Shown here piece by piece: positions 36,088 to 47,190 of a stretch of 64,000 bases of DNA. A program made the position numbers and the translations under genes. Below the pieces are notes generated by a model, which ran no database searches, was not told the DNA's origin, and saw only the letters and a program-made list of their open reading frames with translations. This DNA is from Bacillus zhangzhouensis (GTDB lineage: Bacteria > Bacillota > Bacilli > Bacillales > Bacillaceae), in the NCBI RefSeq assembly GCF_000715205.1, contig NZ_JOTP01000004.1, positions 1-64,000 of the forward strand. Reading direction: 5' to 3'. The first letter of the stretch is position 1. Each line of letters starts with the position of its first letter.

Positions 36088-37008
36088 ATGGACAAAGCTC
36101 GTTTCATGAAACAATTCGTCCTTATCTTCTCAATCGTTCTACTCGCGTCTTCACTGATGACAGCTGAAAAAAGTGAAGCCTTCACGAATCAAGTCATTCA
36201 AAGAGGAGCAACGGGAGAAGATGTAGTCGAGCTACAAGCAAGACTCCAATACAATGGTTTTTACAATGGCAAAATTGATGGTGTGTACGGCTGGGGAACG
36301 TACTGGGCCGTTCGCAACTTTCAAAGCAAATTTGGTGTAAAGAATGTCGATGGACTTGTAGGTGCAACAACCAAAAGCCTATTAATTCAAAAGACGAAAT
36401 ACTATAAAGAGTTTGTGCAACAGCAACTGCAAAAAGGGAACGAGTTTACCCATTATGGCGGGAAGCCTCTTGACCAACAAACAAAGGCTTCTGGGCAAAG
36501 AAGCTCACAAAAAAAGACCGTGCAAGGTGCAAAACAGAATCAAAAAAGTCAAAGCGGAGGAAGCGGATCAGCTGGGCAGTCTGGAAAACAGTCAGGCAAT
36601 CAGCAAGCAAATCAAACGCCGAAACAAACGGCTGCCAACATGCCAGGTGGTTTCTCTAGCAATGACATTCAGCTCTTGTCACAAGCAGTTTATAGTGAAG
36701 CAAGAGGTGAGCCTTATGAAGGACAGGTGGCCATCGCTGCTGTCATCTTAAACCGTTTGAACAACCCAACATTTCCAAATACGATCGCGGGCGTCATTTT
36801 TGAACCACTCGCGTTTACAGCTGTAGCAGATGGACAATTTTATATGGCACCAAATGAAACCGCAAAAAAGGCAGTGTTTGATGCAATTAATGGTTGGGAT
36901 CCATCTGAAAGCGCCGTCTATTACTTTAATCCTGATACAGCAACAAGTCCATGGATTTGGGGAAGACCACAAATTAAACGAATCGGGAAACATATTTTCT
37001 GTGAATAA
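36088..37008 (+). CDS. sleB: spore cortex-lytic enzyme SleB
   Basis: A lytic transglycosylase that degrades cortex peptidoglycan during germination. A 306-residue protein. Signal peptide about 1-31; PG-binding domain 40-95 (GATGEDVVELQARLQYNGFY); a Gln/Ser/Gly-rich linker; catalytic Hydrolase_2 domain from about 190 (SQAVYSEARGEPYEGQVAIA with the catalytic Glu). ATG with AGGAGG upstream. It is expected to be forespore-expressed. It is followed by ypeB, which it needs for stability. Confidence 0.97.
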   Translation: MDKARFMKQFVLIFSIVLLASSLMTAEKSEAFTNQVIQRGATGEDVVELQARLQYNGFYNGKIDGVYGWGTYWAVRNFQSKFGVKNVDGLVGATTKSLLIQKTKYYKEFVQQQLQKGNEFTHYGGKPLDQQTKASGQRSSQKKTVQGAKQNQKSQSGGSGSAGQSGKQSGNQQANQTPKQTAANMPGGFSSNDIQLLSQAVYSEARGEPYEGQVAIAAVILNRLNNPTFPNTIAGVIFEPLAFTAVADGQFYMAPNETAKKAVFDAINGWDPSESAVYYFNPDTATSPWIWGRPQIKRIGKHIFCE

Positions 37009-37024
37009 AAAGAGGTGTATATAA

Positions 37025-38374
37025 ATGATCAGAGGAATATTGATTGCTATTTTAGGAATTGCTGTCATCTCAACAGGTTACTGGGGCTATAAAGAGCATC
37101 AAGAAAAAGACGCGGTGCTGCTTCATGCAGAGAACAACTACCAAAGAGCCTTTCACGATTTAACGTATCAAGTCGATCAGCTGCACGACCAACTTGGAGC
37201 AACACTTGCGATGAACAGCCAAACATCGATCTCACCAGCACTTGCAGATGTATGGAGAATGTCATCAGAGGCGCATAACAATGTTAGTCAGCTTCCGCTC
37301 ACATTGATGCCCTTTAACAAAACGGAAGAATTTCTAGCGAATGTCGGAGACTTTAGCTACAAATCATCAGTTAAATCTTTATCAGATGAACCATTAAACA
37401 AAGATACGCATAAAACCATTACTGCTTTATATGATCAAGCGGCAGATATCCAAAACGAGCTTAGACAAGTGCAGCATCTCGTACTCAACAAAAATTTAAA
37501 ATGGATGGATGTTGAAATGGCGCTGGCGGACGGCGATAAAAAGAACGATAACACCATTATTGACGGTTTGAAAACAGTCGAGAAAAATGCAGATGCATTT
37601 GCTGATGTCGATCTCGGTCCTACAAATGTGTCATCAGAATCAGAAGCACGAGGCTACAGTCATTTAAAAGGCCAAAAGATTTCAAAAAAAGAAGCGATCC
37701 GCATTGCGCAGCAATTCGCACCTGACCATAATCAAGATTTTAAGGTGAGAAAAAGCGGAAGTAAAACAAATCGAGATGTGTACAGCTTATCGATGTCAGA
37801 TCCAGATAGCAAAGCGAATTTTTATTTAGATTTGACTGAAAAAGGAGGACATCCAGTCTACCTTCTTCAAAATCGGGACGTCAAAAAACAGAAAATCAGT
37901 TTAAATGAAGCATCTGAAAAAGCGTTAAGTTTCTTAAAAAAGCATGGATTTGATACGGAGTCGTTTCATTTAGATGAAAGTGCGCAATTTGATAATATCG
38001 GCGTATTTACCTATGTTCCCCTTCAAAAAAATGTACTGCTTTATCCAGATAGTATTCGCATGAAAGTCGCTTTAGATGACGGAGAGGTCGTTGGGTTCTC
38101 AGCGAAAGACTACTTATTGAATCATAAAAAACGTGACATCAAGGCACCTAAAATCTCGCAAAAAGAAGCAGAGAAAACATTGAATAAGCACGTAAAGATT
38201 GAAGAAACTCATTTAGCTATTGTACAAAATGATATGTCAGAGGAAGTCCTCTGCTATGAGTTTCTTGGAACAATTAAAAATGATACGTACCGGATGTTCA
38301 TTAATGCAGATACTGGAAAAGAAGAAAGAATAGATAAACTAAAAAATGCAGAACCTATATATAAAGACCTATAG
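37025..38374 (+). CDS. ypeB: germination protein YpeB
   Basis: A forespore membrane protein required for SleB localisation and stability. A 449-residue protein with an N-terminal signal anchor (GILIAILGIAVISTGYWGY), a helical N-domain, and three C-terminal PepSY-like domains (KISKKEAIRIAQQF, KISLNEASEKALSFL, KISQKEAEKTLNKH). It is co-transcribed with sleB (16-nt gap). Confidence 0.96.
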   Translation: MIRGILIAILGIAVISTGYWGYKEHQEKDAVLLHAENNYQRAFHDLTYQVDQLHDQLGATLAMNSQTSISPALADVWRMSSEAHNNVSQLPLTLMPFNKTEEFLANVGDFSYKSSVKSLSDEPLNKDTHKTITALYDQAADIQNELRQVQHLVLNKNLKWMDVEMALADGDKKNDNTIIDGLKTVEKNADAFADVDLGPTNVSSESEARGYSHLKGQKISKKEAIRIAQQFAPDHNQDFKVRKSGSKTNRDVYSLSMSDPDSKANFYLDLTEKGGHPVYLLQNRDVKKQKISLNEASEKALSFLKKHGFDTESFHLDESAQFDNIGVFTYVPLQKNVLLYPDSIRMKVALDDGEVVGFSAKDYLLNHKKRDIKAPKISQKEAEKTLNKHVKIEETHLAIVQNDMSEEVLCYEFLGTIKNDTYRMFINADTGKEERIDKLKNAEPIYKDL

Positions 38375-38386
38375 AAAAGGAAGCGA

Positions 38387-38419
38387 GGAAAAGGCTAATA
38401 AGTCTTTTCCTTTTGTTTT
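38387..38419 (+). terminator. terminator after ypeB
   Basis: GGAAAAG / CTTTTCC stem followed by T-rich sequence. Confidence 0.7.
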
Positions 38420-38476
38420 ATACATGGTTTAATATAGGAGAGGATATGATTTCACAGATGAAAAGAGTGATGAGGA

Positions 38477-39124
38477 ATGTTACAAATAGGGGATGCAATC
38501 ACAATTGAGTATGTCAATGAGAACAAAGAAGTGAAAACAGCAAAATCGAAAGTTTTGGAAAATAATAACGATGATATTTGCATTAATTATCCAGCTGATA
38601 AAGAAACGGGACGCACCATCTACTTAAACCAACAAACAGAAATCACCGTGTTCTTTTTCGATGAAAATCAAATTCCATACAAATGTACAAGCGAGGTCAT
38701 CGGAAAAAGAAAAGAAGATATTCCGATGATTGTTATTTCAATCCCACCAAAAGAAGAGATGATTCGGCTTCAGCGCAGAGAATACCTTCGAGTGGATACG
38801 ATGGTGAAAGCGACCATCACACAAACGGATGAAGATGCCTTTGACACTTTTATCGTCAATATGAGTGCAGGCGGTGTAGCAATTGCTGTTCCAGAAGGTG
38901 TCTCGCTAAAAGAATACGGAGAAGTGAACACAGAGTTTGAACTGCCACTTAAAGAACCCGTAAAAATTAAAGCGGTTGCAGAGATGAATCGAGTATATCA
39001 AGATGAACAGACTGGCAAAACAAGAGCGATCATGGAGTTTTCTGAGATCACGAATGACCACCAGCAGCACATCATGAAATACTGCTTCCAGCAGCAGCTT
39101 TTAACACGTGTGAAAAAAGCATAA
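38477..39124 (+). CDS. ypfA: PilZ-domain c-di-GMP receptor YpfA (DgrA/MotI)
   Basis: A cyclic-di-GMP-binding brake on flagellar motility in B. subtilis. A 215-residue protein: an N-terminal YcgR-like domain, then PilZ. The ligand motif is intact: RREYLRVDT (RxxxR, about residues 97-105) and NMSAGGVAI (D/NxSxxG). The partner is MotA, by homology. It is monocistronic, and the terminator hairpin after it doubles as the ypfB leader. Confidence 0.93.
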   Translation: MLQIGDAITIEYVNENKEVKTAKSKVLENNNDDICINYPADKETGRTIYLNQQTEITVFFFDENQIPYKCTSEVIGKRKEDIPMIVISIPPKEEMIRLQRREYLRVDTMVKATITQTDEDAFDTFIVNMSAGGVAIAVPEGVSLKEYGEVNTEFELPLKEPVKIKAVAEMNRVYQDEQTGKTRAIMEFSEITNDHQQHIMKYCFQQQLLTRVKKA

Positions 39125-39137
39125 GAATAAAGGGTGT

Positions 39138-39185
39138 AAAAAGCTTCCATACTAGAGGTGAAAGAATCTAGCATGGAGGCTTTTT
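39138..39185 (+). terminator. terminator hairpin whose 3' arm contains the ypfB ribosome-binding site
   Basis: Arms 39138-39156 and 39167-39185 pair at 18 of 19 positions, counting one G-U pair and one A-C mismatch, and end in five Ts. The 3' arm includes GGAGG (39175-39179), the Shine-Dalgarno of ypfB. Confidence 0.8.
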
Positions 39186-39187
39186 AT

Positions 39188-39370
39188 ATGAAGACAATGG
39201 AAAGATGGTTATTTAAAGCGGTGCTGATTCAGCTTGTTCTGTTATTAGCCGTTCAGATCACACTTCATTTGACGAAAGGCGAGCTGTTCTTGTCAAAAGT
39301 CGTGCAATACGAGGGTGTGAATAACATGAGTATTGAAGATTGGATTGAGACGTTTAAGCAGAAGGATTGA
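39188..39370 (+). CDS. ypfB: small membrane protein YpfB
   Basis: A 60-residue protein with one membrane helix (LFKAVLIQLVLLLAVQITLHL) and an acidic tail ending WIETFKQKD. It matches B. subtilis YpfB in size and place; function unknown. ATG 39188 is preferred because GGAGG lies 8 nt upstream; the frame is open to 39158. Confidence 0.85.
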   Translation: MKTMERWLFKAVLIQLVLLLAVQITLHLTKGELFLSKVVQYEGVNNMSIEDWIETFKQKD

Positions 39371-39441
39371 TAGAAAATTCCCCCGTTTGACCGGTGATCG
39401 TGTTACAATTCATAAGGGAGATTCAATCAAGGAGAGGTATT

Positions 39442-40119
39442 ATGAAAAAGAAATTATCTATCGCAATTGACGGTCCTGCTGCAGCAGGAAAAAGCACTGT
39501 GGCAAAAATTGTCGCAGCGAAAAAATCATATATTTATATCGATACAGGTGCGATGTACCGCGCAATTACACTTGCGGCACTCAATCATGGTGTAGACCTT
39601 GAAGACGAACAGGCACTTGATGCATTGCTGAAAATGACAGTGATTGAACTTGTGTCAACGGACGAAGGTCAAAAAGTACATCTAGACAACACCGATGTGA
39701 CAGAGGATATTCGAACAGACCGCGTGAGCAACCAAGTATCTGTTGTCGCAAAACACAGAGCTGTTCGAGAAGAAATGGTTCGCCGGCAGCAAGAGCTTGG
39801 CAAACGAGGCGGTGTCGTCATGGACGGAAGAGACATTGGTACTCACGTTCTTCCAGATGCGGAAGTGAAGATTTTCTTGCTTGCTTCAGTAGAGGAAAGA
39901 GCGAAACGCCGTTTTGAAGAGAATCAGAAAAAAGGTTACGATGTCAATTACGATCAGCTGATCGAAGAGATTGCAAGACGTGACAAGCTTGATTCTGAGC
40001 GGGAGGTATCACCGCTGAAGAAGGCTGATGACGCGATTGAAATTGACACAACTTCCCTTTCCATTCAAGAGGTGGCAGGTAAAATTTTAGATGCAGCAGA
40101 GCGCGTGGAAAAACAGTAA
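39442..40119 (+). CDS. cmk: cytidylate kinase
   Basis: Phosphorylates CMP and dCMP. A 225-residue protein. P-loop GPAAAGKST (about 11-19), [12 protein letters not shown], and [14 protein letters not shown] carry the nucleotide and CMP site residues. ATG 39442 follows GGAGAGG; the upstream frame from 39394 lacks homology. It is followed by a 223-bp gap with weak promoter-like sequence before ypfD. Confidence 0.97.
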   Translation: MKKKLSIAIDGPAAAGKSTVAKIVAAKKSYIYIDTGAMYRAITLAALNHGVDLEDEQALDALLKMTVIELVSTDEGQKVHLDNTDVTEDIRTDRVSNQVSVVAKHRAVREEMVRRQQELGKRGGVVMDGRDIGTHVLPDAEVKIFLLASVEERAKRRFEENQKKGYDVNYDQLIEEIARRDKLDSEREVSPLKKADDAIEIDTTSLSIQEVAGKILDAAERVEKQ

Positions 40120-40342
40120 GAAATTTTAGAAAACTTTTATAAGTTAGAGGTTTATCTCTTGACAAACAAGGTCTTTTATTAGAAGTTTATACTAATACTA
40201 TTTTTATTGATCATTCAAGCAATTCTGTTGATTTGAATGTTTCTATAATACATATTCGGCTGGCAATCATCATGCTTAAGACACATATTCACCCAGTCGT
40301 TTTAACTAAGCTGTGTAGGTTTGGACCAAGGAGGTTATCGAA

Positions 40343-41494
40343 ATGACAGAGGAAATGAATCAAATCGATGTTCAGGTACCAGAGGTTGGAGATGTAGTGA
40401 AAGGGATTGTTTCAAAAGTTGAGGACAAGCATGTAAATGTAGATATCGTCAATGTGAAACAACCTGGGATTATCCCAATCAGTGAATTATCAAGTCTTCA
40501 CGTTGAAAAAGCATCAGATGTCGTGAAAGATGGCGACGAGTTAGAGCTTAAAGTAACAAAAGTCGAAGACGATGCTTTGATTTTATCGAAACGTGCTGTT
40601 GATGCAGACCACGCTTGGGAAGACCTAGAGAAAAAGTTTGAAACAAAAGAAGTATTTGAAGCTGAAGTAAAAGACGTTGTTAAAGGTGGTCTTGTCGTAG
40701 ACATTGGTGTGCGAGGATTTATTCCTGCATCTCTTGTTGAAGCACACTATGTAGAAGACTTCACGGACTACAAAGGAAAAACGCTCTCACTTGTCGTGGT
40801 AGAACTTGATCGCGAAAAAAATCGTGTGATTCTCTCACATCGTGCAGTGGTTGAGCAAGAGCAATTAGATAAAAAGCAAGACTTCCTACAAAAGCTTGAA
40901 GTAGGTAGTGTGATTGATGGAAAAGTACAGCGCCTGACTGACTTTGGTGCTTTTGTTGACATTGGCGGCATTGATGGATTAGTTCACATTTCTCAACTAT
41001 CCCATGCACATGTTGAAAAACCGTCTGACGTTGTTGAAGAAGGACAGGAAGTCAAGGTAAAAGTACTTGCTGTTGATCGTGATAACGAACGTATCTCACT
41101 ATCTATTAAAGAAACATTACCAGGACCTTGGAGTCAAATTGGTGAAAAGGTCAAACAAGGTGATGTGCTTGAAGGAACCGTTCAACGCCTTGTGAGCTTT
41201 GGTGCATTTGTTGAAATTCTACCAGGTGTAGAAGGACTTGTGCATATTTCCCAAATCTCTCATAAACATATCGGTACCCCTCAAGAAGTCCTTGAAGAAG
41301 GGCAGACTGTGAAAGTGAAAGTGCTTGATGTGAATGAAGATGAAGAGCGCATTTCACTAAGCATCCGTGATTTAGAAGATAATCCTGAAAAACAAATAGA
41401 AGAGAATTATCGTCAATATCAGGCGAAAGAAGAAAACACAAGCGGATTCCAGCTTGGTGACCTGATCGGTGATAAACTCAATAAACTAAAATAA
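40343..41494 (+). CDS. ypfD: S1-domain RNA-binding protein YpfD
   Basis: A ribosomal protein S1 homologue of Firmicutes. A 383-residue protein with four S1 repeats (about 16-90, 103-168, 189-258, 274-344), each with the pattern GxVxx[20 protein letters not shown]. It is shorter than the E. coli six-repeat S1, and its role in translation in Bacillus is not settled. ATG follows AAGGAGG. Confidence 0.95.
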   Translation: MTEEMNQIDVQVPEVGDVVKGIVSKVEDKHVNVDIVNVKQPGIIPISELSSLHVEKASDVVKDGDELELKVTKVEDDALILSKRAVDADHAWEDLEKKFETKEVFEAEVKDVVKGGLVVDIGVRGFIPASLVEAHYVEDFTDYKGKTLSLVVVELDREKNRVILSHRAVVEQEQLDKKQDFLQKLEVGSVIDGKVQRLTDFGAFVDIGGIDGLVHISQLSHAHVEKPSDVVEEGQEVKVKVLAVDRDNERISLSIKETLPGPWSQIGEKVKQGDVLEGTVQRLVSFGAFVEILPGVEGLVHISQISHKHIGTPQEVLEEGQTVKVKVLDVNEDEERISLSIRDLEDNPEKQIEENYRQYQAKEENTSGFQLGDLIGDKLNKLK

Positions 41495-41502
41495 TTTGGT
41501 GA

Positions 41503-42589
<1,087 letters not shown>

Positions 42590-42590
<1 letters not shown>

Positions 42591-42690
42591 AGCGTGTAGA
42601 CAAACCCTCACATTCTTTGTCAGGCCTGCGCTCCGGTGCTCGTCCTTCCTAGACTGCAAAGGTTTTCTATCAAGCTGAAAAGAAGTCAAA
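42590..42690 (+). repeat. dispersed structured repeat, short copy after fni
   Basis: A 101-bp version. CAGCGTGTAGACAAACCCTC matches the start of the other copies and GGTTTTCTATCAAGCTGAAA the closing stem. The middle third and the 3' AAAGGGCTAAAAT hairpin are missing. The fni terminator hairpin lies on both sides. Confidence 0.88.
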
Positions 42691-42691
42691 G

Positions 42692-42717
42692 GCATGTGAG
42701 GATCACATGCTTTTTTT
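42692..42717 (+). terminator. fni terminator hairpin, distal copy
   Basis: GCATGTGA / TCACATGC with seven Ts. The ypzI stop codon overlaps the T-run. Confidence 0.85.
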
Positions 42718-42847
42718 ATTGATTTCTTTTTCGAGCGTTTTCAGGACCTTCTAATGCTGTTGCCCCTTTATGATGAATTGATTGATCACGATCAGATTCA
42801 ACTCTTCTTGACGCCTTTAGGCGTTTTTCCTGTCTATCCTTACCCAT
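42716..42847 (-). CDS. ypzI: small charged protein YpzI
   Basis: A 43-residue, very hydrophilic protein (MGKDRQEKRLKASRRVESDR, then DQSIHHKGATALEGPENARKRNQ) resembling B. subtilis YpzI at the same locus. AGGAGGG lies about 9 nt before the ATG. Function unknown. It is convergent with fni and shares its terminator region. Confidence 0.8.
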   Translation of the reverse strand: MGKDRQEKRLKASRRVESDRDQSIHHKGATALEGPENARKRNQ

Positions 42848-42966
42848 TATACATCCCTCCTCAATCATTAGGGTGTCACCTCTTGTTCATTTCATACAAA
42901 GCCCGTAACGCTCCCGCACGTTTAAAAACTGGAGATTTTCCCATAATGTAATTGAGGTGATGAGGC

Positions 42967-43569
42967 TTGGAGGCACTGTACTATTATTGGTCAATATGGT
43001 TCGTTTGGATTATGGTGACGTTTATCATGGAAAAAAGCACGTTGCGCAATGTGCTGGGAGTGTGTGTACTTGTTCATATGATCTTCAGTCATTTCATGAT
43101 ATCCATTTTAGACTTCAGCATCAATGCAGGATTTTTGATGACCTTTTTATATGCTTGTATGGCCTTCGTCATATTCCCGCCGGCTTATCGAATGATGAGA
43201 ATCATGCAATTATGTTCAATGGTTAGCGCGTATGCCTTTTTTATGATTTTTGCATTATATGACCCGGTTTGGTTCACGATAATAAAGGTGGATTGGGCTA
43301 TATTTGCCTTGCTGATCCTGATGTGCTTGACATATGGACACCAGTTAACGGAACGAATAACCTTATGGATGATGTCTGTGTGTCTCGGCGAAGCTCTTTA
43401 TGCGCTGACGATTCATCGTCTCACTGCATCGATTGTCATAGGAGATCTCTCGTTTCTTTCCCTTGTTGTTCAAGGCGCCATCTTCCTATTAGGTGTAGAT
43501 CAGCTTGAAAAGCTCTTGAGCGCCCGTTCTTCCAGAAAACCAGTGAAAGGGGCTGCAAAATCAACATGA
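42967..43569 (+). CDS. yphA: membrane protein YphA
   Basis: A 200-residue polytopic membrane protein with five or six helices (YYYWSIWFVWIMVTFIM at the N-terminus), of unknown function. It starts at TTG 42967 after GAGGTGATGAGG. It overlaps yphB by 4 nt. The 42848-42966 gap holds the divergent control region with ypzI. Confidence 0.88.
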   Translation: MEALYYYWSIWFVWIMVTFIMEKSTLRNVLGVCVLVHMIFSHFMISILDFSINAGFLMTFLYACMAFVIFPPAYRMMRIMQLCSMVSAYAFFMIFALYDPVWFTIIKVDWAIFALLILMCLTYGHQLTERITLWMMSVCLGEALYALTIHRLTASIVIGDLSFLSLVVQGAIFLLGVDQLEKLLSARSSRKPVKGAAKST

Positions 43570-44450
43570 CGGATTACACGTTTCCTGTGATTATTGGTGT
43601 CATCTTTGGGATGGCGGCCAGGCTTTATATGCTAAGAACAGATTATCGGCAATACCCGACGTATATTCATGGACAAGTGATTCACATTGCACTTGGTTTT
43701 ATTGCGTCAGGGCTTGGTGCAATCATTATGCCTGCACTGATTCAGGAGGAATTTACTGCGATTACCTTTCTAACGCTAGCAGCCACGCAATTTCGTGATG
43801 TGCGAAATATGGAAAGAAATACGTTAACCCAATTGGATTCGTATGAGCTTGTCTCAAGAGGCAGTACATATATTGAAGGCATTGCCATTGCCTTTGAAAG
43901 CCGAAATTATATTGCCATTCTCACTGCACTTATTACAACCACGGCCTGTATATTCTTCTCACTCGTTGTTGGAACAGTGGTCGGTATTGTTTGCTTTTTC
44001 ATGGCAAAGCTATTGATGTCTGGCAGCCAATTAAAGGATATTGTCAATATTCAAAAAGGTGAACTTCGCTTTGACGGGGCAGGACTTTACGTGAATGATA
44101 TATACATTATGAATATCGGGCTTCCTGAAAAACAAAAACTGATTTTAGAGCATGGAATGGGCTTCATCTTGACTCCGAAGAATTTTAACTCGGCCACAAC
44201 GATTGCAAACCTTGGACAGCGGCAAGCGATTTTATTTGATTTATCCAATGTGCTTGGCGTGTATCGTGATTCCGGTGAACCGTCGCTTTGTCCGCTCGCA
44301 AAACGTGATCTGAATAACGGCACACTTGGCGTGTTTATTTTACCGCAATGGAAACGTGAAGATTTGGCTGTTCGTGTATTAGAAGAGGTGCCAATTCTAG
44401 AAAATGCCATTAGAATGCCGACAGATTTCATTAAAAAGAAAGCGAGGTAA
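43566..44450 (+). CDS. yphB: YIEGIA-domain membrane protein YphB (SeaA)
   Basis: A 294-residue protein with N-terminal membrane helices, the signature YIEGIAIAFESRNYIAI (about residues 98-114), further helices, and a cytoplasmic C-half (GMGFILTPKNFNSATTIANLGQRQAILFDL). The YIEGIA family occurs in spore formers; I recall B. subtilis yphB being linked to spore envelope assembly. ypzH-like follows after 6 nt. Confidence 0.88.
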   Translation: MTDYTFPVIIGVIFGMAARLYMLRTDYRQYPTYIHGQVIHIALGFIASGLGAIIMPALIQEEFTAITFLTLAATQFRDVRNMERNTLTQLDSYELVSRGSTYIEGIAIAFESRNYIAILTALITTTACIFFSLVVGTVVGIVCFFMAKLLMSGSQLKDIVNIQKGELRFDGAGLYVNDIYIMNIGLPEKQKLILEHGMGFILTPKNFNSATTIANLGQRQAILFDLSNVLGVYRDSGEPSLCPLAKRDLNNGTLGVFILPQWKREDLAVRVLEEVPILENAIRMPTDFIKKKAR

Positions 44451-44456
44451 TGAGAA

Positions 44457-44651
44457 ATGGCGAACACAATTGAGCAATTCATATTGGCTGTGGCCACAAC
44501 AAATAAAGAGCGAGTCATTGGAGGAACAGCGGTTTTTTTCTGTGAAAACAAAGAAGAACTCGACATGTATGCTATGAATTTAGAGGCCATTTTAGATGGG
44601 ATTGCACACGGAATTGGTGAAGATCTTTACTTGATTGTCAAACATTTTTAA
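44457..44651 (+). CDS. capping-complex subunit for YIEGIA (YpzH-like)
   Basis: A 64-residue soluble protein (ILAVATTNKERVIGGTAVFF, then CENKEELDMYAMNLEAILDG) that regularly accompanies YIEGIA proteins and is named as their capping-complex subunit in family databases. ATG follows GAGGTAATGAG. It is coupled to yphB. Confidence 0.82.
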   Translation: MANTIEQFILAVATTNKERVIGGTAVFFCENKEELDMYAMNLEAILDGIAHGIGEDLYLIVKHF

Positions 44652-44696
44652 GTTATTCATTGTGGTCTGATTAAAAATTGATATAATATATAAGTT

Positions 44697-44722
44697 GAAC
44701 CCTTCATGTTTGAAGGGTTTAT
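44697..44722 (+). terminator. terminator between ypzH-like gene and der
   Basis: AACCCTTCA / TGAAGGGTT stem. TATAAT at 44682-44687 with TTGTGG 16 nt upstream precedes it, so it may also lie in the 5' leader of der. Confidence 0.7.
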
Positions 44723-44812
44723 TTCATAAAAAACTGAATGGAAATTTTAAATCCCGGTTGAAACATGATGATGAACATATTGAATCGCGGCTGGATTGAA
44801 AGGAAGGGTACT

Positions 44813-46123
44813 ATGGGTAAACCTGTCGTAGCCATTGTTGGAAGGCCCAACGTTGGAAAATCTACAATTTTTAATCGAATCGCAGGCGAAAGAATATCGA
44901 TTGTAGAAGACACACCTGGTGTAACAAGAGATCGAATCTATAGCTCTGCTGAATGGTTAAATTATGACTTTAATTTAATAGATACTGGTGGAATAGATAT
45001 TGGAGATGAGCCGTTCTTGGCGCAAATTCGCCATCAGGCAGAAATCGCAATGGATGAAGCGGATGTCATCATCTTTATGGTGAATGGCCGAGATGGTGTG
45101 ACATCTGCGGATGAAGAAGTCGCAAAAATTTTATATCGCACGAAAAAACCAGTCGTACTTGCTGTCAATAAACTGGACAACCCTGAAATGAGAAGCGACG
45201 TTTATGACTTTTATGCACTTGGATTTGGCGAGCCATATCCGATTTCTGGAACGCACGGATTAGGCCTCGGTGATCTGCTTGATGCAGTCGCAGAGCATTT
45301 TAAAAACTTGCCAGATACACAGTATGATGAAGAGGTTGTACAGTTCTGCTTAATTGGCCGCCCGAATGTAGGAAAATCTTCTTTGGTGAATGCTATGCTC
45401 GGGGAAGAACGCGTGATTGTGAGCAACATCGCTGGTACGACAAGAGATGCTGTCGATACGATGTTTACGTACAATCAGCGTGACTTTGTCATTGTCGATA
45501 CAGCAGGTATGAGAAAAAAAGGCAAAGTGTATGAAACGACAGAGAAATACAGCGTGCTACGTGCATTAAAAGCCATTGATCGTTCTGATGTGGTTGGTGT
45601 TGTTCTTGATGGTGAAGAGGGCATTATTGAGCAGGATAAACGTATTGCAGGCTACGCACATGAAGCCGGTAAAGCCGTTGTCATCATTGTGAACAAATGG
45701 GATGCTGTTGAAAAAGATGAGCGCACAATGAAGGAATTTGAGCAAAACATTCGCGAGCATTTTCAATTCCTTGATTATGCACCTGTCTTATTCATGTCGG
45801 CTCTCACGAAAAAGAGAATTCATACCTTAATGCCGTCGATCATTACAGCTAGTGAGAATCATGCGATGCGCGTTCAAACCAATATTTTGAACGATATTAT
45901 CATGGATGCCGTTGCGATGAATCCAACGCCGACCCATAATGGACAGCGCCTGAAAATTTACTATGCAACACAGGTGGCCATCAAGCCTCCATCCTTTGTT
46001 GTGTTTGTAAACGATCCAGAGCTTATGCACTTTTCTTATGAGCGGTTCTTAGAAAACCGGATTCGAGATGCATTTGGTTTTGAAGGAACACCGATTAAAA
46101 TATTTGCGAGAGCGAGAAAATAA
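44813..46123 (+). CDS. der: ribosome-assembly GTPase Der (EngA)
   Basis: An essential 50S-assembly GTPase. A 436-residue protein with two G domains, each with GRPNVGKS (about residues 10-17 and 182-189), DTPGVTRD / IAGTTRD switch I, DTGG / DTAGM switch II, and NKLD / NKWD base-recognition motifs, then a C-terminal KH-like domain ([29 protein letters not shown]). ATG 44813 is fixed by homology. Confidence 0.97.
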   Translation: MGKPVVAIVGRPNVGKSTIFNRIAGERISIVEDTPGVTRDRIYSSAEWLNYDFNLIDTGGIDIGDEPFLAQIRHQAEIAMDEADVIIFMVNGRDGVTSADEEVAKILYRTKKPVVLAVNKLDNPEMRSDVYDFYALGFGEPYPISGTHGLGLGDLLDAVAEHFKNLPDTQYDEEVVQFCLIGRPNVGKSSLVNAMLGEERVIVSNIAGTTRDAVDTMFTYNQRDFVIVDTAGMRKKGKVYETTEKYSVLRALKAIDRSDVVGVVLDGEEGIIEQDKRIAGYAHEAGKAVVIIVNKWDAVEKDERTMKEFEQNIREHFQFLDYAPVLFMSALTKKRIHTLMPSIITASENHAMRVQTNILNDIIMDAVAMNPTPTHNGQRLKIYYATQVAIKPPSFVVFVNDPELMHFSYERFLENRIRDAFGFEGTPIKIFARARK

Positions 46124-46137
46124 AAAGGGTGAGCAGG

Positions 46138-47175
46138 ATGAAGAAAATTTCAGTACTTGGAGCAGGCAGCTGGGGAACAGCTCTTGCGCTTGTATTAGCT
46201 GATAATCATCATGATGTACACATGTGGGGACATAGACAAGAGTTGATTGATCAAATCAATGAGAAACATGAAAATCATGATTACTTGCCAAATGTCCCAC
46301 TGCCAGCGTCTATTCAGGCGACAACAGATATGAAGCAGGCTTTAGAGGGGACAGATGCGATTATTGTCGCTGTGCCAACAAAGGCCATTCGTGAGGTATT
46401 GAAGCAGGCAAATGAGTTGATCTCATCGAAAGTGCCGTTTGTTCATGTCAGCAAGGGAATTGAACCAGATACACTTCTCAGAATTTCTCAAATGATTGAA
46501 CAGGAAGTCCCAGCTGCGCAAAGAGAAGCTGTGGTTGTCCTATCAGGACCGAGTCATGCAGAAGAAGTAGGCTTGCGTCATCCGACAACGGTCACTGTCT
46601 CATCAGAAAATATTGAAGCGGCTCAATTTGTTCAAGATTTGTTCATGAACAACAACTTTAGAGTGTACACAAACCCTGATGTCATTGGTGTTGAAATTGG
46701 CGGAGCACTGAAAAATATCATTGCCCTTGCGGCAGGGATCACAGACGGACTTGGATATGGTGACAATGCGAAAGCGGCACTCATCACAAGAGGACTGGCT
46801 GAAATCGCACGTCTTGGTACAAAAATGGGAGGGAATCCTCTTACATTTGCCGGTTTAACAGGCGTTGGAGATTTGATCGTCACATGTACAAGTGTTCATT
46901 CGCGTAACTGGCGCTGCGGGAATTTACTCGGTAAAGGATATAGGCTTGAAGAAGTACTTGAAAAAATGGGGATGGTTGTCGAAGGCGTCCGCACAACGAA
47001 AGGCGCATACCAACTCTCCAAAGAATACAAGGTCAGCATGCCCATTACAGAAGCGCTTTACCATGTTCTGTTTGAAGGGAAAAAGGTAGACGATGCTGTA
47101 GAATCACTGATGGCACGTGTGAAAACACATGAGATGGAAGACCTTGTGAACATGTTCGAAAACCAAACAAAATAA
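46138..47175 (+). CDS. gpsA: glycerol-3-phosphate dehydrogenase [NAD(P)+]
   Basis: Makes sn-glycerol 3-phosphate for phospholipids. A 345-residue protein. Rossmann [10 protein letters not shown] (8-17), [17 protein letters not shown], the catalytic Lys in [16 protein letters not shown], and [12 protein letters not shown] are intact. ATG 46138 (AAAGGGTGAG upstream) is preferred to GTG 46129. Confidence 0.97.
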   Translation: MKKISVLGAGSWGTALALVLADNHHDVHMWGHRQELIDQINEKHENHDYLPNVPLPASIQATTDMKQALEGTDAIIVAVPTKAIREVLKQANELISSKVPFVHVSKGIEPDTLLRISQMIEQEVPAAQREAVVVLSGPSHAEEVGLRHPTTVTVSSENIEAAQFVQDLFMNNNFRVYTNPDVIGVEIGGALKNIIALAAGITDGLGYGDNAKAALITRGLAEIARLGTKMGGNPLTFAGLTGVGDLIVTCTSVHSRNWRCGNLLGKGYRLEEVLEKMGMVVEGVRTTKGAYQLSKEYKVSMPITEALYHVLFEGKKVDDAVESLMARVKTHEMEDLVNMFENQTK

Positions 47176-47190
47176 TTGAAAGACTGAACT

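Noticed and set aside
44660-44722. Attenuator in the der leader
   Set aside because: A TTGTGG/TATAAT pair precedes the hairpin, but the hairpin would begin within a few bases of the transcript start; it is more likely the terminator of the yphAB-ypzH operon.
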